Assembly (NCBI GenBank): GCA_905372785.1
Contig: CAJPQG010000001.1
Location: 148,589-212,588 of the forward strand
DNA length: 64,000 bases
From: Candidatus Saccharimonadota bacterium
GTDB lineage: Bacteria; Patescibacteriota; Saccharimonadia; Saccharimonadales; Saccharimonadaceae
Reading direction: 5' to 3'
Shown here: positions 51,279-60,424 of the stretch, piece after piece
Layout: each line of letters starts with the position of its first letter
Numbering within the stretch: the stretch's first letter is position 1
The notes under the pieces: model-generated
What the model was told of the DNA's origin: nothing
Database searches by the model: none
The model's input: the letters and a program-made list of their open reading frames with translations, nothing else
Program-made: the position numbers and the translations under genes

Positions 51279-52028
51279 ATGGAACACTTAACGCTTATTA
51301 GCTACAATTTATGGGAGAATCGCGCTGAAGATGAGATCAGCGACCTCGTCTACGCACATCAGCCAGACATTCTTTGCCTGCAGGAGGCCATCACCGATCA
51401 GCTGCCGAGCACTATTGCCAATCTGTCTCTGGCTAGTGCGACCGACAATAACCGACTTGGCCTCGCTCTGTATTACAATCATGATATTTTCGACCTAGAA
51501 AATACCGGTAGTTTTGCGCTGAAAAAATCGCTGCACGACCGCGTATTAAGCCCCGCCAGTGAGCGGGTATTAGCTGCACGGCTCGTTCTTCGGGAAAGTC
51601 AGCAGTCGCTCGTAGCGGCTTCCTTTCACGCCTCTCCACTATCAGCACGTAATAAAATACGCCGCCAGCAAATTACTGCGGCTCACTACATTATGCAGTC
51701 GCTTAATAGTTCACTACCCGCCAAACAGCCGACAACTAAAAAAGGTAAGTTACAGCCAGTGACAGCGCCCAAACAGCGCCCAGCGCCGACGACTGCAACC
51801 ATTATGGCCGGCGACTATAACTATCCGTTGTTCCAAAAAAAGCTCTCACGCATTCTTGACCGTGATGGCTACAGCCTGCACCGCAGCGATCGCCACACGT
51901 ATTCACGCTGGCTCAAAGGCCACTACGACTTCATTACTGCCTCACGTGCCATTTCGATAGCCAACGTCACGACACTGCGCAAAGGACAGTCAGACCACCT
52001 GCCCATTTGTGCCACCTTCACACTATAA
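51279..52028 (+). CDS. Endonuclease/exonuclease/phosphatase (EEP) family protein
   Basis: A 249-residue EEP-fold hydrolase. Motifs are LISYNLWEN, PDILCLQEA (metal Glu), SFHASP, AGDYNYP (Asp-Asn) and KGQSDHLPICA (catalytic His). The family includes DNases, phosphodiesterases and lipid phosphatases; the substrate is unknown. There is no signal peptide. A Lys/Pro/Thr-rich insert lies at about residues 148-172. A TATAAT box (51262-51267) ends 11 nt before the ATG, giving a very short leader. Confidence 0.85.
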   Translation: MEHLTLISYNLWENRAEDEISDLVYAHQPDILCLQEAITDQLPSTIANLSLASATDNNRLGLALYYNHDIFDLENTGSFALKKSLHDRVLSPASERVLAARLVLRESQQSLVAASFHASPLSARNKIRRQQITAAHYIMQSLNSSLPAKQPTTKKGKLQPVTAPKQRPAPTTATIMAGDYNYPLFQKKLSRILDRDGYSLHRSDRHTYSRWLKGHYDFITASRAISIANVTTLRKGQSDHLPICATFTL

Positions 52029-52049
52029 ACCGCGTGCAAGACAAAAGAA

Positions 52050-52077
52050 AAAGCCCCCGCCATAACGGGGGCTTTTT
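52050..52077 (+). terminator. Strong terminator after the EEP gene
   Basis: AAAAGCCCCCG pairs with CGGGGGCTTTTT over a short loop, followed by T residues. Confidence 0.9.
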
Positions 52078-52157
52078 GGAGGCAGTTCTTCTGTCCTATA
52101 AAAGCCACGCGCGTTAGGCGAGGGTTAGAGGGAAAGAAGAACCGATAGTCGTGTTTA

Positions 52158-52664
52158 TTAACTTGGGCTGATGGTGGTGCGTAGCCTGCTAGACGGTATC
52201 TTTTGGCCCAAGCAAGCTGCAGCGTTCCATTCTTTCATCCAGGTGTTAAAATTTTTGGTATCTTCTAGGCTATAATATTTTGGAGCCCATGCGTAGAAGA
52301 ATGCAACGGCTGCAGCAAGCTTCATCCACTCAGGGGCAAGTTTGTTAATCTTAACGTGCCCGTTCCCAATGTCATAGGAGAAAACAATAGTCTCGTCAAA
52401 GCATTGCGTTATCAAGGCCAGCTCTTTGGTTCGTGCATGCGCCGTGTAACCAGTATCATCTTCCCGGATTATAACGGACCCAAAGATATTATTGCCAACT
52501 TCGCCCTCGCGAGCAAGAGCAAAATCATACGTGACTGGGAAATCCTTGACCCCATAGTATTCCGCCTTGTAGTATAACGATACCTCACAATCATACGTAA
52601 TCTTCTCTGCTCCAAAATCACAGACAGTATGCTTAAAAGTCTTACCATGTTCAAGAATACCCAT
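52158..52664 (-). CDS. Unknown cytosolic protein behind a poly-C promoter
   Basis: A 168-residue soluble protein without signal or membrane segments. Beta-rich in the first half (DCEVSLYYKAEYYGV) with a helical C-terminal half (EWMKLAAAVAFFYAWAPKYY). The ATG at 52664 follows AAAGGGA; the longer frame is untidy. I recognise no family. Its promoter contains a run of nine C residues between -35 and -10. Confidence 0.6.
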   Translation of the reverse strand: MGILEHGKTFKHTVCDFGAEKITYDCEVSLYYKAEYYGVKDFPVTYDFALAREGEVGNNIFGSVIIREDDTGYTAHARTKELALITQCFDETIVFSYDIGNGHVKINKLAPEWMKLAAAVAFFYAWAPKYYSLEDTKNFNTWMKEWNAAACLGQKIPSSRLRTTISPS

Positions 52665-52771
52665 TTTTCTTTCCCTTTCAAGGTACAAGCTATAAACGAT
52701 TTGTCTATAGCGAAGCTGCAAACACTGTATTTGCAGCAGAACAGAAGAGCTTCTTCGATGTTCTTATCTCT

Positions 52772-52801
52772 AGTATGCCAGGGGGGGGGACGATTTGTAA
52801 A
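52772..52801 (-). promoter_or_regulatory. Promoter with C9 tract in the spacer
   Basis: On the minus strand TTTACA (52796-52801), an 18-nt spacer with C9 (52781-52789) and CATACT (52772-52777) preceded by TGG (extended -10). The same -35 hexamer, TTTACA, serves tRNA-Leu. Losing one C would give the ideal 17-nt spacer. Confidence 0.55.
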
Positions 52802-52823
52802 GACCCGGAGCTAGCCAAACACC

Positions 52824-52850
52824 AAAAAAGCCGCTACTACTAGCGGCTCT
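52824..52850 (-). terminator. Terminator after ppa
   Basis: On the minus strand AGCCGCTA-GTAG-TAGCGGCT followed by TTTTTT. Confidence 0.85.
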
Positions 52851-52880
52851 TCTGCGTGCTATAGCACATCGTACAGTCTG

Positions 52881-53414
52881 CTACGCCTGCTCGTGCCAAC
52901 GCGCAATTGACTCTTTGATAACTGCGATCGCCTCATCCTTATCGCCGAACTTCTCTACCTTGGTGGTGCCTGGCTTTTTGAGGTCTTTGTAGTGGTTAAA
53001 GTGGAACTCAATCTGCTTGAGTAGCTGCTCTGGTAAATCTACCAGTGAAGTGATTGCGTTGCCAGTTTCACGATCGTCAGCTGGCACAACAATAATCTTA
53101 TCGTCAACTTCACCATCATCAACGAACTTCATCACACCCAAAATACGACCCTGCGCAACAATGCCGTGTGGCAACGGCTGACTGGTGATCATCAGTACGT
53201 CAAGCTCATCACCGTCTTCATCAAGTGTTTGTGGGATAAAGCCATAATTCGTTGGTTTTGCGAATACACTTGGCTCAACGCGGTCTAGCTCAAATGCTGC
53301 AAGCTGGCGGTTCCACTCAATCTTGTGGTTTGATCCAGCTGGAATCTCGACCACAACATTAACGACGCCCTGCTCGTAGTCACCGGGAGTATATGTTTTA
53401 TTAAAATCGGTCAT
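52881..53414 (-). CDS. ppa: Inorganic pyrophosphatase
   Basis: A 177-residue family I pyrophosphatase that hydrolyses pyrophosphate and drives biosynthesis. It shows VEIPAGSNHKIEWN, NYGFIPQTLDEDGDELDVLM (metal aspartates) and KIIVVPADD, all typical. AAAGGAGG precedes the ATG. It is monocistronic with its own terminator. Confidence 0.96.
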   Translation of the reverse strand: MTDFNKTYTPGDYEQGVVNVVVEIPAGSNHKIEWNRQLAAFELDRVEPSVFAKPTNYGFIPQTLDEDGDELDVLMITSQPLPHGIVAQGRILGVMKFVDDGEVDDKIIVVPADDRETGNAITSLVDLPEQLLKQIEFHFNHYKDLKKPGTTKVEKFGDKDEAIAVIKESIARWHEQA

Positions 53415-53490
53415 AAGCCTCCTTTAGTCTAATGGTTTGTTTCATTATTATACCACCCAATGCAAAATGTGCTACACTGTAGCTAACCTT

Positions 53491-54204
53491 ATGTTAATCA
53501 TCGGACATCGTGGCGCTGCCGGGCATGCGCTTGAAAACACTATGCAATCACTCCAAGCTGGAGCTGATTTGTTGGTGGACGCGCTGGAATTTGACATTCG
53601 CCTAACCAAAGACCGGGTGCCCATCTTATTGCATGATAGCACACTGCAACGCACCCATGGCCGCAAACAGGCCATTGCCGAGCTAACACTGGATGAGCTG
53701 CGTAGCAACCCAGATTTTGATTCTGTACCAACGCTGCAACAGGTGCTCGACACCTTTTGGGGTAATACATTTTTGTGGCTAGAGCTTAAATCACAAGATA
53801 GTGCCAAAGTAGTACTCCAGATCTTAAAAGAACAATACATCACCGAGCCTAGCGATTATAATCAATTCATCATTAGCTCATTCAAGATACGCGAACTACG
53901 CTACCTGCGTAAATACGATGCACACATCCACCTTGCGCTGCTGCACAATCGCAATCCGTTTTCTTTTATTGCCTATTACCGGCAGTTACAACTCAGTGCC
54001 CTAGGATTTAACCGGCTCTATATTCACCCGCTAGCATTATCGCTTGCAAAAAAGTTAGGGCTGTTTAGCTATGTGTATACCGTTAACCATAGAGCCAGCG
54101 CCCGCCGCATGCAACACGCCGGTATCGACGGTATCGTCACCAACTACCCAGAAAAATTTACCATGGAGCCATACCGCAACGATGACGAATGGCAATCACC
54201 ATAG
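53491..54204 (+). CDS. Glycerophosphodiester phosphodiesterase
   Basis: A 237-residue GDPD enzyme that splits glycerophosphodiesters to glycerol-3-P and an alcohol. Motifs: IIGHRGAAGHALENT (catalytic His, Arg, Glu), LEFDIRLTKDRVPILLHD (metal residues and second His), and LWLELKSQDS. I use the ATG at 53491 because a TACACT box (53473-53478) lies 12 nt upstream and the earlier frame would cross it. There is no signal peptide. It may recycle host lipid pieces (inference). Confidence 0.9.
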   Translation: MLIIGHRGAAGHALENTMQSLQAGADLLVDALEFDIRLTKDRVPILLHDSTLQRTHGRKQAIAELTLDELRSNPDFDSVPTLQQVLDTFWGNTFLWLELKSQDSAKVVLQILKEQYITEPSDYNQFIISSFKIRELRYLRKYDAHIHLALLHNRNPFSFIAYYRQLQLSALGFNRLYIHPLALSLAKKLGLFSYVYTVNHRASARRMQHAGIDGIVTNYPEKFTMEPYRNDDEWQSP

Positions 54205-54215
54205 CCACGCTGCAT

Positions 54216-54250
54216 AAAAAATAACCTATACACTGATAGGTTATTTTTAT
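54216..54250. terminator. Bidirectional terminator
   Basis: AAAATAACCTAT pairs with ATAGGTTATTTTT. It separates the converging GDPD and trxB genes. Confidence 0.8.
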
Positions 54251-54269
54251 ATACTTAGCAATCACGCGA

Positions 54270-55202
54270 CTACTGCTGCAGCTGTTCACGCGCTGAAATT
54301 GCAACCCGCGCACCATCACCGACTGCAGCTGCAATCTGCAAAACACCATTAGAACGAACGTCACCACTTGCAAACACGCCAGGTACATTGGTAGCTAGAT
54401 GTTCATCCACAGCAACAAAGCCATAATTATCAAGCTTCACCGGGGAGTTCTGCAGAAATGCCGTATTTGGCAAAAGTCCGATGAATACAAAGACACCATC
54501 AGATTCAATAATACGCTCCTGCTCAGACTGCTGCACGCGCATACCAGCAACGTGGCCATCCTGCACGTGTATTTGCTGCGGCGTAGCGCCAAGATGCACA
54601 GTTATCTTGCCAGCCTCTACGAGCTTTTGGAGTTCTTTTTGCAATATTTCAGATGCCTTAATTTCACTGCGTACAAGCATATCTATGTGGCTTGCAAATT
54701 TTGTGAGGAAAATTGCTTCTTGCACAGCTGAATTTCCACCACCTACAACAATCAATCGTTTATCGCGATAAAACGCACCGTCACAAGTTGCACAATAGTG
54801 CACGCCACGCCCCGTATATTCAGTTTCACCAGGAATGCCCAGCTGCCGATACGAACTACCGGTCGCGATAATTACCTGCCGAGCCAAAACCGAGCGCCCA
54901 TCGACGAGCAGCTCAATGTTGCCGTCATCACGCACCTGCAAATCGCTCACTTCACCATAGTCAAGCACCGCGCCGAAGCGCTTAGCTTGCTGCTGCATTA
55001 ATTTTGTAAGTTCCATACCAGAAATTCCGTCTGGAAACCCAGGGTAGTTATCTACCCAGTCTGTCGTCGCAGCTAGCCCTCCAAAGCCGGCTTTCTCGTA
55101 TATCGTTACCGGGATATCTTCGCGTGCTGCATATATCGCTGCAGTCAGCGCACTTGGACCGCTGCCAATAATAACTAGCGGCTTTACTGCTGTATCACTC
55201 AT
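54270..55202 (-). CDS. trxB: Thioredoxin reductase-type flavoprotein
   Basis: A 310-residue FAD/NADPH enzyme. FAD motif GSGPSALTAAIYAAR (12-26), redox centre CATC near residue 140, NADPH motif GGGNSAVQEA near 158, and the second FAD motif GVFASGDVRSNGVLQI near 280. It reduces thioredoxin or a similar partner. No thioredoxin gene is in the window. A weak AAGGA is upstream. The FKBP gene ends 23 nt downstream of its start region. Confidence 0.93.
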   Translation of the reverse strand: MSDTAVKPLVIIGSGPSALTAAIYAAREDIPVTIYEKAGFGGLAATTDWVDNYPGFPDGISGMELTKLMQQQAKRFGAVLDYGEVSDLQVRDDGNIELLVDGRSVLARQVIIATGSSYRQLGIPGETEYTGRGVHYCATCDGAFYRDKRLIVVGGGNSAVQEAIFLTKFASHIDMLVRSEIKASEILQKELQKLVEAGKITVHLGATPQQIHVQDGHVAGMRVQQSEQERIIESDGVFVFIGLLPNTAFLQNSPVKLDNYGFVAVDEHLATNVPGVFASGDVRSNGVLQIAAAVGDGARVAISAREQLQQ

Positions 55203-55225
55203 ACTATTTTGTCCTTCTTACATTA

Positions 55226-55876
55226 CTACTGCTGGCCAGCTGCGTGCTGTAACTGCTTAAGCGCAGCTGGGACTGGCACCTCTTGTTCAGTTGGCTCACT
55301 AATAGCTATAACGATAAACTTCAGCGGAGAGTTAGCTGGAATACCCTTTTGCTCCTTGTCGCCATATGCCTTAGCTGCTGGAATAGTGATCTCACGAGCA
55401 CCACCCTGCTTCATGCCCTTCAGGCCTTCGGTCATACCTTCAATAACGCCACCCTTTTGCGCAACAAATGGCTGCAGTGGATTCTTCAAGTTGCCCGTCT
55501 GGTCAAGCGAGCCATCGAACACATTACCGTCAGCAGTCCAGCCCAAGTAATATAGCGCTACGCCCTGCTGTGGGTTGACTTCTTCACCATTGCCTTCTGC
55601 CAGGTCGCGTGTTGTTACCTCTGTTACTTCTTCTGCATCAAATGGCTTTACTTCTTTTTGCTTGTAATCAGCAAGTTGCCTGCTGTACTTTTCACTCAAG
55701 AATTTTTTGACTGCCTCTTGGTAACTTTTCTGAGCTTCATTAATCCGCGCAGCCTGGTCTTGTTGATTTTGCGGCTGTAGAATCATTGCGCCAAAGCCCA
55801 CAATAGTACCGAGCGATAGTAGTACGATAATAATCCAAATTCCGATTCGTTGTTTTTTAGTAGTTGTACTTGCCAT
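55226..55876 (-). CDS. Membrane-anchored FKBP-type peptidyl-prolyl isomerase
   Basis: A 216-residue protein with an N-terminal membrane anchor (residues 11-33) and an outward-facing FKBP domain (about 95-205): VALYYLGWTADGNVFDGSLD, VIEGMTEGLKGMKQGGAREI, IPAAKAYGDKEQKGIPANSPL. It helps fold exported proteins. A TATAAT box and AAAAGGGAG precede the ATG. trxB has only a short gap to it, so the two may be co-transcribed, giving an envelope redox/folding pair. Confidence 0.9.
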   Translation of the reverse strand: MASTTTKKQRIGIWIIIVLLSLGTIVGFGAMILQPQNQQDQAARINEAQKSYQEAVKKFLSEKYSRQLADYKQKEVKPFDAEEVTEVTTRDLAEGNGEEVNPQQGVALYYLGWTADGNVFDGSLDQTGNLKNPLQPFVAQKGGVIEGMTEGLKGMKQGGAREITIPAAKAYGDKEQKGIPANSPLKFIVIAISEPTEQEVPVPAALKQLQHAAGQQ

Positions 55877-55936
55877 ATATTTCTCCCTTTTTTACCTCAT
55901 TACCGCCTATTATACCACAGCAGCCTCGCATCACAC

Positions 55937-57715
55937 CTAGACTGCGATATCATATTTCTTTAATTTCTTCTGATTGGCCGACGAACCGCCCATTTGAAGA
56001 TCGAGCAGCTGGTTATAAATACCACCACTTTTTGCAAGTTCAGCCGGTGTACCAATTTCGTCCACCTTGCCACGTTTGAGCGTAATAATCTTATCTACCT
56101 CTGCAATTGTACTTAATCGGTGGGCAATAATAAGTACTGTCCTACCCTGCATAAGCCGATCAAGCGCCTCCTGCACTGCTCGTTCACTGCGAGTGTCTAG
56201 CGCACTCGTGGCTTCATCAAGAATTAAAATTGGTGCGTCCTTTAAAATAGCCCTCGCAATGGCAATTCGCTGCTTCTGACCACCCGACAACTTCGTGCCC
56301 CGCTCACCAACTTTTGTATCAAACCCTTTTGGCAATTCCATAATAAATTCGTAGGCATTCGCCTGTTTTGCGGCCGACTGTATTTGCTCATCGGTCGCCC
56401 AAGGCATACCATAAGCAATATTTTCGCGAATCGTACCACTAAATAGCGCCGCCTCTTGGAAAACTGTCGCAATCTGGTTGCGCAGCCGTGCGAGCGGCAT
56501 ATCACTAATGGCAATGCCACCGATGACGATAGCGCCACTTTGGGGTTCGTAGAGCCGCATTAAAAGGTTGGCCAGCGTACTTTTGCCGCCGCCACTAGCA
56601 CCAACCAGCGCCACTCGGCTACCCGCAGGTATTGTGAATGAGACCGCTTGCAACACACGCTTGTCTTTAGCCTCATAGGCAAAGCTTACCTTATCGTATA
56701 CAATATCTTTCCCTGCAACATCCACGTCTTTGCTGCCAGTATCAACATCTGGCTTCGTGCGCATAACCTCTTCGTAATCTTGGCTATTTGTGACTGCCTT
56801 CTGATACATATCGATGTAAAAATTAATAAATTGCAGCGGCATACGCGTTTGCTGCACGAGCGTAAGCAGCAGCACCATATCCCCAATCGACATAGCACGC
56901 TGCGCCGTAGCGATAAACAGTATGGCATATACAGCGGTGTATACCACCGCCTGACAAGCAGTCCGCAGCGTGCTGTAAAAATACCAGTGCCGCGACTGCT
57001 TATAGGTGATGCCGACCATCTTACCAAACCGGCGCTGGAATGACGCATACTCACGCTGCTGTGAGTTAAAGCTCTTTACAACCTTCATCTGGCCAATAAC
57101 TTCAGCAAAACGACTGCTTGCCTTGTCGTACAGTGTATTATGCTGCTTTTGGAACTTCGTCCACTTCTTGCTTGATTGTGCTCCTAGGAAAATATACACC
57201 GGAATTTGTGCGCCAATAATCACTGCCACCCATGGGCTATACCACCACATGATAGCAATCGATACACCAACCGTAATCAGCATTTGTAAAAAATTATTTG
57301 CCAGCTGATTAATAAACTGTGAGATATCACTAATCGCGCGTGATAGCCGATTGATAATTTTACCAGTTTCAGTCTCATCATAATATGACTGCGGCAATGC
57401 CAGCAGATGCTGATAATATCGCTCTGATAATTGCTGACGCAGCCGTGCAGCGAGGATATCCCCTAGATAGCCATTGATGCTATTAAGCACCACGACAAGT
57501 AAACTCGAACCACCAATAATAGCCAACAGTGGCCACAGCTGCGCCAAGTTACCACCCTGGCCGCTCGCAATCGCTACAATGACATCTGTTGCATATTTGA
57601 TAACAAACGGCGTGACCAGCAGCGATGCCGACACAACGAGCGATAATATTGCAATGCTAACAATAAACTTATTTAATCCGGTCGCATACCGAAAAATTCG
57701 CGCTATCTCTTTCAT
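55937..57715 (-). CDS. ABC exporter, fused permease and ATPase
   Basis: A 592-residue half-transporter of the MsbA/LmrA type. Six membrane segments lie in residues about 18-310, then the nucleotide-binding domain with Walker A VGASGGGKSTL, signature LSGGQKQR, Walker B PILILDEATSALD and a H-loop IIAHRLS. It works as a dimer and exports a lipid, peptide or drug; substrate unknown. AAAGAGGAG lies before the ATG. TATACT near 57800 may be its promoter. Confidence 0.93.
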   Translation of the reverse strand: MKEIARIFRYATGLNKFIVSIAILSLVVSASLLVTPFVIKYATDVIVAIASGQGGNLAQLWPLLAIIGGSSLLVVVLNSINGYLGDILAARLRQQLSERYYQHLLALPQSYYDETETGKIINRLSRAISDISQFINQLANNFLQMLITVGVSIAIMWWYSPWVAVIIGAQIPVYIFLGAQSSKKWTKFQKQHNTLYDKASSRFAEVIGQMKVVKSFNSQQREYASFQRRFGKMVGITYKQSRHWYFYSTLRTACQAVVYTAVYAILFIATAQRAMSIGDMVLLLTLVQQTRMPLQFINFYIDMYQKAVTNSQDYEEVMRTKPDVDTGSKDVDVAGKDIVYDKVSFAYEAKDKRVLQAVSFTIPAGSRVALVGASGGGKSTLANLLMRLYEPQSGAIVIGGIAISDMPLARLRNQIATVFQEAALFSGTIRENIAYGMPWATDEQIQSAAKQANAYEFIMELPKGFDTKVGERGTKLSGGQKQRIAIARAILKDAPILILDEATSALDTRSERAVQEALDRLMQGRTVLIIAHRLSTIAEVDKIITLKRGKVDEIGTPAELAKSGGIYNQLLDLQMGGSSANQKKLKKYDIAV

Positions 57716-57813
57716 TACTCCTCTTTCTGAATACTCTTCTTGTGTTACACCTAGCCGAATCTACCGGCTCACAAAGGCTCATACATATCGTTGCGTTACA
57801 GTATACCACTTAA

Positions 57814-57848
57814 CCGCAGGCTACGGCAATGCAACCTGCGGTTTCTTT
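57814..57848. terminator. Hairpin between pheT and the ABC exporter
   Basis: AACCGCAGG pairs with CCTGCGGTT, with a T-rich tail only on the plus strand. It is probably a weak terminator after pheT. Confidence 0.45.
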
Positions 57849-57872
57849 GTCTTATGAGAGTTGTTTTAGCCT

Positions 57873-60383
57873 CTATTCTATGCTTGCACCAAACTGCTTG
57901 GAAACTGCATCCGAGACCTGCTCAAGTAAAGCTTCAATATCTTTCTTGACTGGCGTTTTGTCGTGGTGCGTCAGTGTAATGCGGAATGTCGTCGTTACAT
58001 CAGCCGTATCACGGCTCGCCTGATAGATAGAAAGTGGTTCTATGGTTACATGGTAGCCCACTACGTTTTGCAAAGCCTGCATTGCCGCACTATATAGCTT
58101 GCTGTATGGCACATCTGCAGCAGCTTTAATTGAAATATCGCGCTGCGCCCACTGGTACTTGCTAAGCGGTGTATACCCCTGGGTGTTTTCATGCCAAACG
58201 CTCATAAGAGCCGAGATATCAATAGTTAGCGCTGCCACTGGCATCTGAATCCTAAAATTATCACGAGCTGCTACAGTTAGCTCACCAACAACGCCAATCT
58301 CGGTGCCCTTTACTCGCACAACTGCGCTGCGATCAGGAGCAAATACACCCTGCTGCTGCACCAGCGCTTTGTCCGCCTCACTACTCACCGCTTCGTAGGT
58401 TTGATTTTCAATGCCAATCACTGTAAGCAGCTCATCCATTTGTTGACGTGCATAATAAAACATTGCACCATCTGGTTTTTTCTGCGTCATTACCGCGCTG
58501 GCTAATTCGCGCGGAGCCGGCACACCCTTTTCGCCACGAAGGTACTGCTGGTTGTACACCCGGCCAAACTCGAACAGTGTAAAGTCGTGGTAACCTTCTT
58601 TACTATTTGGTCGAACTTTCTCTAGCAGATTAGGTAGCAGTGTTTGACGATAATACTGCAAATCTGGACTCAATGCATTACTAATCGTAAAGCTGTGCGC
58701 TGGATCTTGCCCAGCACGCTCTAGTGTGTTTTGATGCACGAAACTATATGTGACGAGCTCATTTGCACCACTGCGCACAAAGCCTTGACACAGCAATTGC
58801 TGCAACTGACGCAACCGATTAACTGGCGGTGGCGAGATGCGGCGTTGCGGTAGCTGGCGAGGCAGCAAGTTGAATCCATACAGGCGTCCAACCTCTTCAA
58901 CAATATCTTCTGGTATCGCTAGGTCGGTGCGCCAAAATGGAACGTGCACTACCATACGCTCATCGCTACCAGCAACCGTCACTTCAACATTACCTAAAAT
59001 TTGCTTTATGGCACTTCGCGATAACTCTAGCCCAAGCCGGCTGTTAATAATATCACCACCAACAATCACTTGACGCGGCTGCTTGCCAACACGCGCGTCC
59101 GCTACATCACTCGTCATTGCGTCATACACCGGGCTGGCAATCACCGCACCAGCATCGGCAGCTAGTTGTAAGAAGTACTGCAAAACATGTTCATTTTGTA
59201 GCGGCGATTGGCCTTTGTTATACCTTGTTAGTGCATCGGTAAATACGCCGTGTCGCATCGCGCTCTTACGCAGCGCAAACATATCAAAGGTAGCCACCTC
59301 AATCACAACCCGCGTTGTGTCATCGGTAACCGCCGTGTCTTTGCCACCCATAATACCGGCAAGGCCCACTGGTTTTTCAGTATCAGCCATAACGATATCG
59401 TCAGCCGTCAACACAATATCCTTACCGTCTAGCAGCGTGAGTGATTCACCTTCTTGTGCCTGGCGAGCCACCAATGTATGCCCCGCTAGCTTGTCGTAAT
59501 CATACGCATGCAGTGGCTGCGCAGTCATGAGCATCACGTAGTTGGTTAAATCTACGATGTTGTTGATTGGCTTGCCACCGAGCGCAACAATCTGGCACTG
59601 CAGCCACAATGGGCTTGGCTCAACAGTCACCTTCTCTAGTGCCACTGCCATAACCCGAGAAGCACCATCGGTGTTACGAGCCAAGGTGAGCGGCAAGCTA
59701 TGTGCTAAATCACACTGCAAAGCGCTACTATACCACTCTGGGCTCACAAAAGAACGGTTAAAAATACCAGCAATTTCACGGGCCACCCCAACTTGCCCAA
59801 ATAAGTCTGGGCGGTGGGTGAACATCTTATTCTCAATATCAATAATAGTCGTATTCAGCCCAAACACTTCTGCAAACGATGCGCCAGGTACAAGCGTTGC
59901 ACCCTCTGGCAAGTCATCTTCAGTAATCTCCACGATGCCACCGTGGTCACTGCCAAGTGCTAATTCGTCTGCTGCAGCCATCATACCCTGGCTTAATACA
60001 CCGCGCAGCTTGCGAGCACCAAGCACAAACGGATCGCCCTCGACGATGCTAGCCGGCACTGTCGATCCTGGCGGTAACCAAATAGCCCACATACCAGCGT
60101 GCACATTTGGTGCACCACATACGACCTGTACGAGGCCGTTTTCATCACGAGGCACATCAAGAACTGACCTACCATCATCAATCTTCGTAATATGCAACCG
60201 GTCTGCATCTGGGTGTTTCTCGCACTCAACAACTTTCACAATAGTCGCGCCGCGGTATCGATCCGCTAAGTTAATTACATCTTCGACGCCACCTAATTGG
60301 CTATTAATCTTCGTCACTAAGCTGTCGATATTCGTAAGCGGGAACCCCACCAGCCGCTCTATTACTGCTACATTTACTTTCAT
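57873..60383 (-). CDS. pheT: Phenylalanyl-tRNA synthetase beta subunit
   Basis: An 836-residue PheT. Order: tRNA-binding OB domain (about 38-150, IVKVVECEKHPDADRLHI), B3/4 editing domain (about 215-385), B5 domain and the catalytic-like core, and the C-terminal FDX-ACB anticodon-binding domain (SKYQWAQRDISIKA onward). It partners PheS. The gap to pheS is 41 nt, so the two are co-transcribed. Confidence 0.97.
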   Translation of the reverse strand: MKVNVAVIERLVGFPLTNIDSLVTKINSQLGGVEDVINLADRYRGATIVKVVECEKHPDADRLHITKIDDGRSVLDVPRDENGLVQVVCGAPNVHAGMWAIWLPPGSTVPASIVEGDPFVLGARKLRGVLSQGMMAAADELALGSDHGGIVEITEDDLPEGATLVPGASFAEVFGLNTTIIDIENKMFTHRPDLFGQVGVAREIAGIFNRSFVSPEWYSSALQCDLAHSLPLTLARNTDGASRVMAVALEKVTVEPSPLWLQCQIVALGGKPINNIVDLTNYVMLMTAQPLHAYDYDKLAGHTLVARQAQEGESLTLLDGKDIVLTADDIVMADTEKPVGLAGIMGGKDTAVTDDTTRVVIEVATFDMFALRKSAMRHGVFTDALTRYNKGQSPLQNEHVLQYFLQLAADAGAVIASPVYDAMTSDVADARVGKQPRQVIVGGDIINSRLGLELSRSAIKQILGNVEVTVAGSDERMVVHVPFWRTDLAIPEDIVEEVGRLYGFNLLPRQLPQRRISPPPVNRLRQLQQLLCQGFVRSGANELVTYSFVHQNTLERAGQDPAHSFTISNALSPDLQYYRQTLLPNLLEKVRPNSKEGYHDFTLFEFGRVYNQQYLRGEKGVPAPRELASAVMTQKKPDGAMFYYARQQMDELLTVIGIENQTYEAVSSEADKALVQQQGVFAPDRSAVVRVKGTEIGVVGELTVAARDNFRIQMPVAALTIDISALMSVWHENTQGYTPLSKYQWAQRDISIKAAADVPYSKLYSAAMQALQNVVGYHVTIEPLSIYQASRDTADVTTTFRITLTHHDKTPVKKDIEALLEQVSDAVSKQFGASIE

Positions 60384-60424
60384 TACTATCTACCTATGGT
60401 TAATTGTTCTTTTTTTACTATGCA

